Assembly: GCF_905475395.1 (NCBI RefSeq) | Contig: NC_058340.1 | Location: forward strand, 63,590,181-63,654,180 | Reading direction: 5' to 3' | DNA: 64,000 nucleotides | Origin: Chrysoperla carnea | Taxonomy: Eukaryota; Arthropoda; Insecta; Neuroptera; Chrysopidae | In this document: positions 60,836-64,000 of the stretch, in pieces | Layout: each line of letters starts with the position of its first letter | How positions within the stretch are numbered: the stretch's first letter is position 1 | Notes under the pieces: generated by a model | Told to the model about the DNA's origin: nothing | Databases searched by the model: none | Seen by the model: the letters and a program-made list of their open reading frames with translations, nothing else | Position numbers and translations under genes: made by a program

Positions 60836-62171
60836 ATCTCTGAGAAGGTATTGTAAACTACAATGACTTCTTAAGATCAATGTTATTAAAGGTAAAATTA
60901 ACATTTATTATCTAAATATAGATACGCGTCCGATATCACCCTAAGAAATCGTCAGCCACTCTTTAGTCAATAAAAGCTAATTGGCCCCAAGTAAATTTAT
61001 GTAAAATATATGTAAGTACATACATACAAGTACATTACCTGTGCATGTAATTATTATTAAACGGAGTAGGTAAACACACAACTAAGATAGTAATAAGCAT
61101 ACAGGCTGGTACACAAAAAAGCACTTAGTATAAGCGCCGACTGACTACGTCACGAAAAAGTTAATTTTATGGTAGTATAGCAGTATCGAGGGATACATTT
61201 AATTATTATTATACCCTGTATACATTAAATATATATCAAGGTATATTAATTTTAGTCCCGAGTTTGTAACGCTTAAAAGTATTGATATCCACCCGTCTAT
61301 ACGATAACTCAAAAAACGAAGAGATGTCGAGTTGAAATGTTTATAGCGAAAATTTTATACCGTAGGAATATCTTAAAATATAAGCAACTTTTGATTTTTT
61401 CGGAAATATCATTGTTTTCGTTTGTGGGAGCAAATTAAGGCAAAATTTTGGTGCATTCTCTCAAACATATTAAAGATAGAGAGTTGAAAATTTGTAGATA
61501 GCTTCAGCTAATGAGTCTTGTGAAATATTTAAAAAAAATAACAATAACAAGTTTTCTTGAAAATACTTCGAAAAATTTTAAACATTTTCAAAACTAGAAC
61601 AGAGGTGGGAAGGACGTCATAAATATGTCTGGTTTATAAACTTGTTTAAATGCAAGCACTGATATTCAAGATTGTCTATACACGGTATTTCAATAATTAA
61701 CTCAGTCAATTGTTTAATTTCACTTATTTTTAGGCAATTTTACACAAAAGATATGATTTTTTTGGCACAGTTCATTCATGGTATAATCAAATTTTTGTTT
61801 GAACAAGTTGTTCAAAACAACCTGTATGCGCTACCATAAAATGACGAGTATTTGACATTTTATTTGATAAGGAACCAATTGATAATCTCAAGTGTATAAA
61901 AAATATGAGTGTTTTGTGAATGAAAATAAAAAAAATAATTTTCTTATGACAAAAAGTCACGAGATGAATATTTTTCAGGTTTCGCAAGGTAATCTAGAAA
62001 TTAATAAAAATGTAATCAAAATCGAAATGTATTATACAGAGTGTACCACAATTCTTTAAATGATACCACGTCTATGAACTTCTAACCGGATCAGAATAAT
62101 ATTAAAATCTTTGATCTTATCTTCTATCAATTCAGTATTATCGAATACCTATTCCTCTTGTAACAACATTG
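60836..62171. other. gene-free region with family A fragment
   Basis: A partial family A copy lies at about 61240-61345 (AGTCCCGAGTTTGTAACGC, CGATAACTCAAAAAACGAA). Otherwise there is nothing recognisable. Confidence 0.5.
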
Positions 62172-62265
62172 CAATTTCAATTCGATAGAAACAACTTTGC
62201 TTTGTAGACAAACATTACCTAAGCAACGTCTGTTCTTTGTACTCATAATTTCAGTATTTTAAGAT

Positions 62266-62394
62266 GTAAGAGCAAACTCTTACAAATTGCATCGTCCGGG
62301 AATCGAACCCAGGCCGCCAGCGTGGCAGGCGAGCATTCTACCACTGAACCAAAACGATTTTGACTGTACCAAATTTGTAAGAGTTTTCTCTTAC
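62266..62394. repeat. 23-bp inverted repeat enclosing a tRNA-like sequence
   Basis: GTAAGAGCAAACTCTTAC followed by AAATT at 62266-62288 is matched in reverse complement at 62372-62394 with one mismatch. Each arm is itself a palindrome (GTAAGAG...CTCTTAC). The tRNA-Gly-like sequence lies exactly between them. Upstream (62172-62262) is a family D repeat shared with 31385-31460. Confidence 0.85.
62288..62360 (-). tRNA. degenerate tRNA-Gly(GCC)-like sequence, probably a pseudogene
   Basis: On the minus strand the D arm (GGTTCAGTGGTAGAATGC), the anticodon loop CTGCCAC with anticodon GCC, the T arm (GGGTTCGATTCCC) and the 3-prime acceptor strand ACGATGC plus discriminator A are all clear, so boxes A and B of the internal promoter are intact. 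Defects: the 5-prime acceptor strand reads AAATCGT instead of GCATCGT, two extra T lie between acceptor and D stem, and one anticodon-stem pair (C-T) is broken. Length is 73 against 71 for the usual tRNA-Gly. A T-run after the 3-prime end is absent. It may be a pseudogene or a marginal gene. Confidence 0.7.
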
Positions 62395-62399
62395 ACTCT

Positions 62400-64000
62400 T
62401 CAAAGATGGAGGTTTTTCTTTCCGTTAAAGAAGGGGGAAGGTTGACACCCGGTATATAATAAGTATGTATTTATTATAAAGCTATATATCTATTATTATG
62501 TATTTAGTAATGAAAAAAAAAGAACATTACTGTATAAATTGTGGAAGGGACAAAACACCGGTTGACAGTGACTGGTTTCATATCAAATGTGTTTAAAGGC
62601 TCTCAACAGTGCCGTGCGCTAGGTGATTTTGTTTAGTTTTAAAAAAAAAAACTCTAATCTCTTTTTAAAAACATTAAAACAAAAAGTTTTTTTCGTATCA
62701 ATTAAAACAATTCATGTGTGATTTTTTTTCATTTTTGAATGAAAATTTCCCGAACAATAAAAAAATTTTATCTTTTCTTTTAATCATTATTAAATTTTTG
62801 GTTTGTTTTTTTGTAATACGAACGTGTTAATTTAAATTTTTTTTGTTTTTGCTACAATCAAAAGCGAAAACCAAGAAGTGTGTTTTGAATTCTATTTTTA
62901 TTTATTATAATTTATTGTTATTAATATAATTTTTTTTTTATTGTTTTTCAATAAATTTTCAATATGTGAGTATTGTTCTGTTCGTTCATATGTTTATTGT
63001 TATGTAAATATTGTTGTAAGATTGTATTCGCATCTAATAGGTATTACATTATATGATATACTAACGTACACTACCGTCGTAAAATTTATGTAATATAAAA
63101 TTGGACAGGTACTTTTTTTGATCCATTCTTATAGCAGTGCTTGGAAGCAATTACAATGGGAATGATGTCTTAATATTTTTTATCAATACAGGTAAAGAAT
63201 TCTTACTGCCTAAATTTTTTTTTATCGCTACACGTAAAGAATTCTTACAAGGGCAGAAAAGTGATGTTGGTTTTTTGAAAATCTTTAGAAGTAGGCAAAA
63301 TATGAACGTTTAAAACTCCTACTTAAACAAAGAAGAAGATACTTAAAAAGTGATGTCATTAATCAGTAACGTCAAAAAGAATACATATAAAACTCTTTTC
63401 TCCAAGAAAGAGACGGGCATTAATCTTTGAATGCTTATTACTTCTTCGATCCTTACTCAATTTTCATTTAACTCTCAAATTTTGTTATGGTATCAAGTCT
63501 ACTTTTACATTTTTATGAATACTGTGGCAAATTCGATATCAGTCATATCTACCCAATCGACAAAGAACCCATCAGCATTTATGAACAACTCTAGAAATTT
63601 TCGTATGACATAATTTTGCTTAGCTTAACAACTGTATTTTCTGTGAAAACTTTCGTAAATGGGGTGCAAATGCAAAATTCTTTTGTCGTATATCGGATAA
63701 AACACCAGATACATGAAATTTGGTTTTTAGAAATATTTCGGGTGTCATAGATCTGAAATCTAGTTTCTAGTTTATCGAGTGCTTGGTCATGTAACTATTT
63801 GTCTCTGATTGATACCGTTTTCATCTAATGAAGAAAGGAAAAAATCAGCACCTCAATCGAAATGTATTCCAATCAGAACGCCACAAAAATGGGGATAATC
63901 TAGTTCCTTCCTGATGTATTGTAAAAAAATTTAATCTGTATAAATATTTTAAATGCGATTTTAAAAAAATATTCTATTAAAAAATTTACAAGGTCCTATG
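62400..64000. other. gene-free end of window
   Basis: No recognisable gene. The 63431-63613 open frame has no motif. Poly-T and poly-A runs are common. GTAAAGAATTCTTAC-type duplicates (63191-63206 and 63233-63249) form a short direct repeat. Confidence 0.45.

Noticed and set aside
1-64000. CRISPR arrays, bacterial operons or integrated prophage
   Set aside because: No regularly spaced repeats, no ribosome-binding-site-led gene clusters and spliced genes throughout; the DNA is eukaryotic nuclear.

Overview
The window is AT-rich animal nuclear DNA with spliced genes using GT-AG introns, no operons and a dense load of short DNA transposons. Gene content (gamma-tubulin complex protein, divergent small heat-shock genes with heat-shock elements, a single-domain chymotrypsin-like protease) and the repeats (mariner, pogo, hAT, many TA-flanked miniature elements) point to an insect. 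I cannot fix the order from sequence alone.

Layout. 1-980: no recognisable gene. 983-8199, minus: an eight-exon gamma-tubulin complex component 6 gene whose introns hold several inverted-repeat elements. 8400-9585: an interspersed repeat and a palindromic mariner remnant. 10037-13378: two divergently transcribed small heat-shock protein genes with almost identical coding sequences but unrelated flanks. 14606-16325: mitochondrial phosphate carrier. 16677-18887: a UPF0415/C7orf25-type gene. 20454-26102 and 33726-37102: two paralogous genes for small secreted or single-pass membrane proteins, in the same orientation and with the same intron phases and identical lengths for three internal exons. 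Between them, 26372-30648 on the minus strand: a seven-exon S1 serine protease of chymotrypsin/elastase/collagenase-like specificity. 37103-64000: about 27 kb in which I find no convincing protein-coding gene, only TE remnants, miniature inverted-repeat elements, tandem repeats, a long (TA)n tract and a degenerate tRNA-Gly-like sequence inside an inverted repeat.

The genes are not functionally linked: microtubule nucleation, heat-stress chaperones, mitochondrial phosphate import, an uncharacterised conserved protein, a digestive-type protease and two uncharacterised small membrane proteins. The most notable observations are the paralogous membrane-protein pair, the coding-only identity of the two sHSPs with a microhomology-bounded 21-nt deletion in one, an hAT element nested in a LINE ribonuclease H region with an exact 8-bp target duplication, the fold-back element with a coding-like core inside a gene intron, and the tRNA-like hairpin element. 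I saw no sign of a wholly new multi-gene system. All exon models were worked out by hand from reading frames and splice signals; no alignments or database searches were run.
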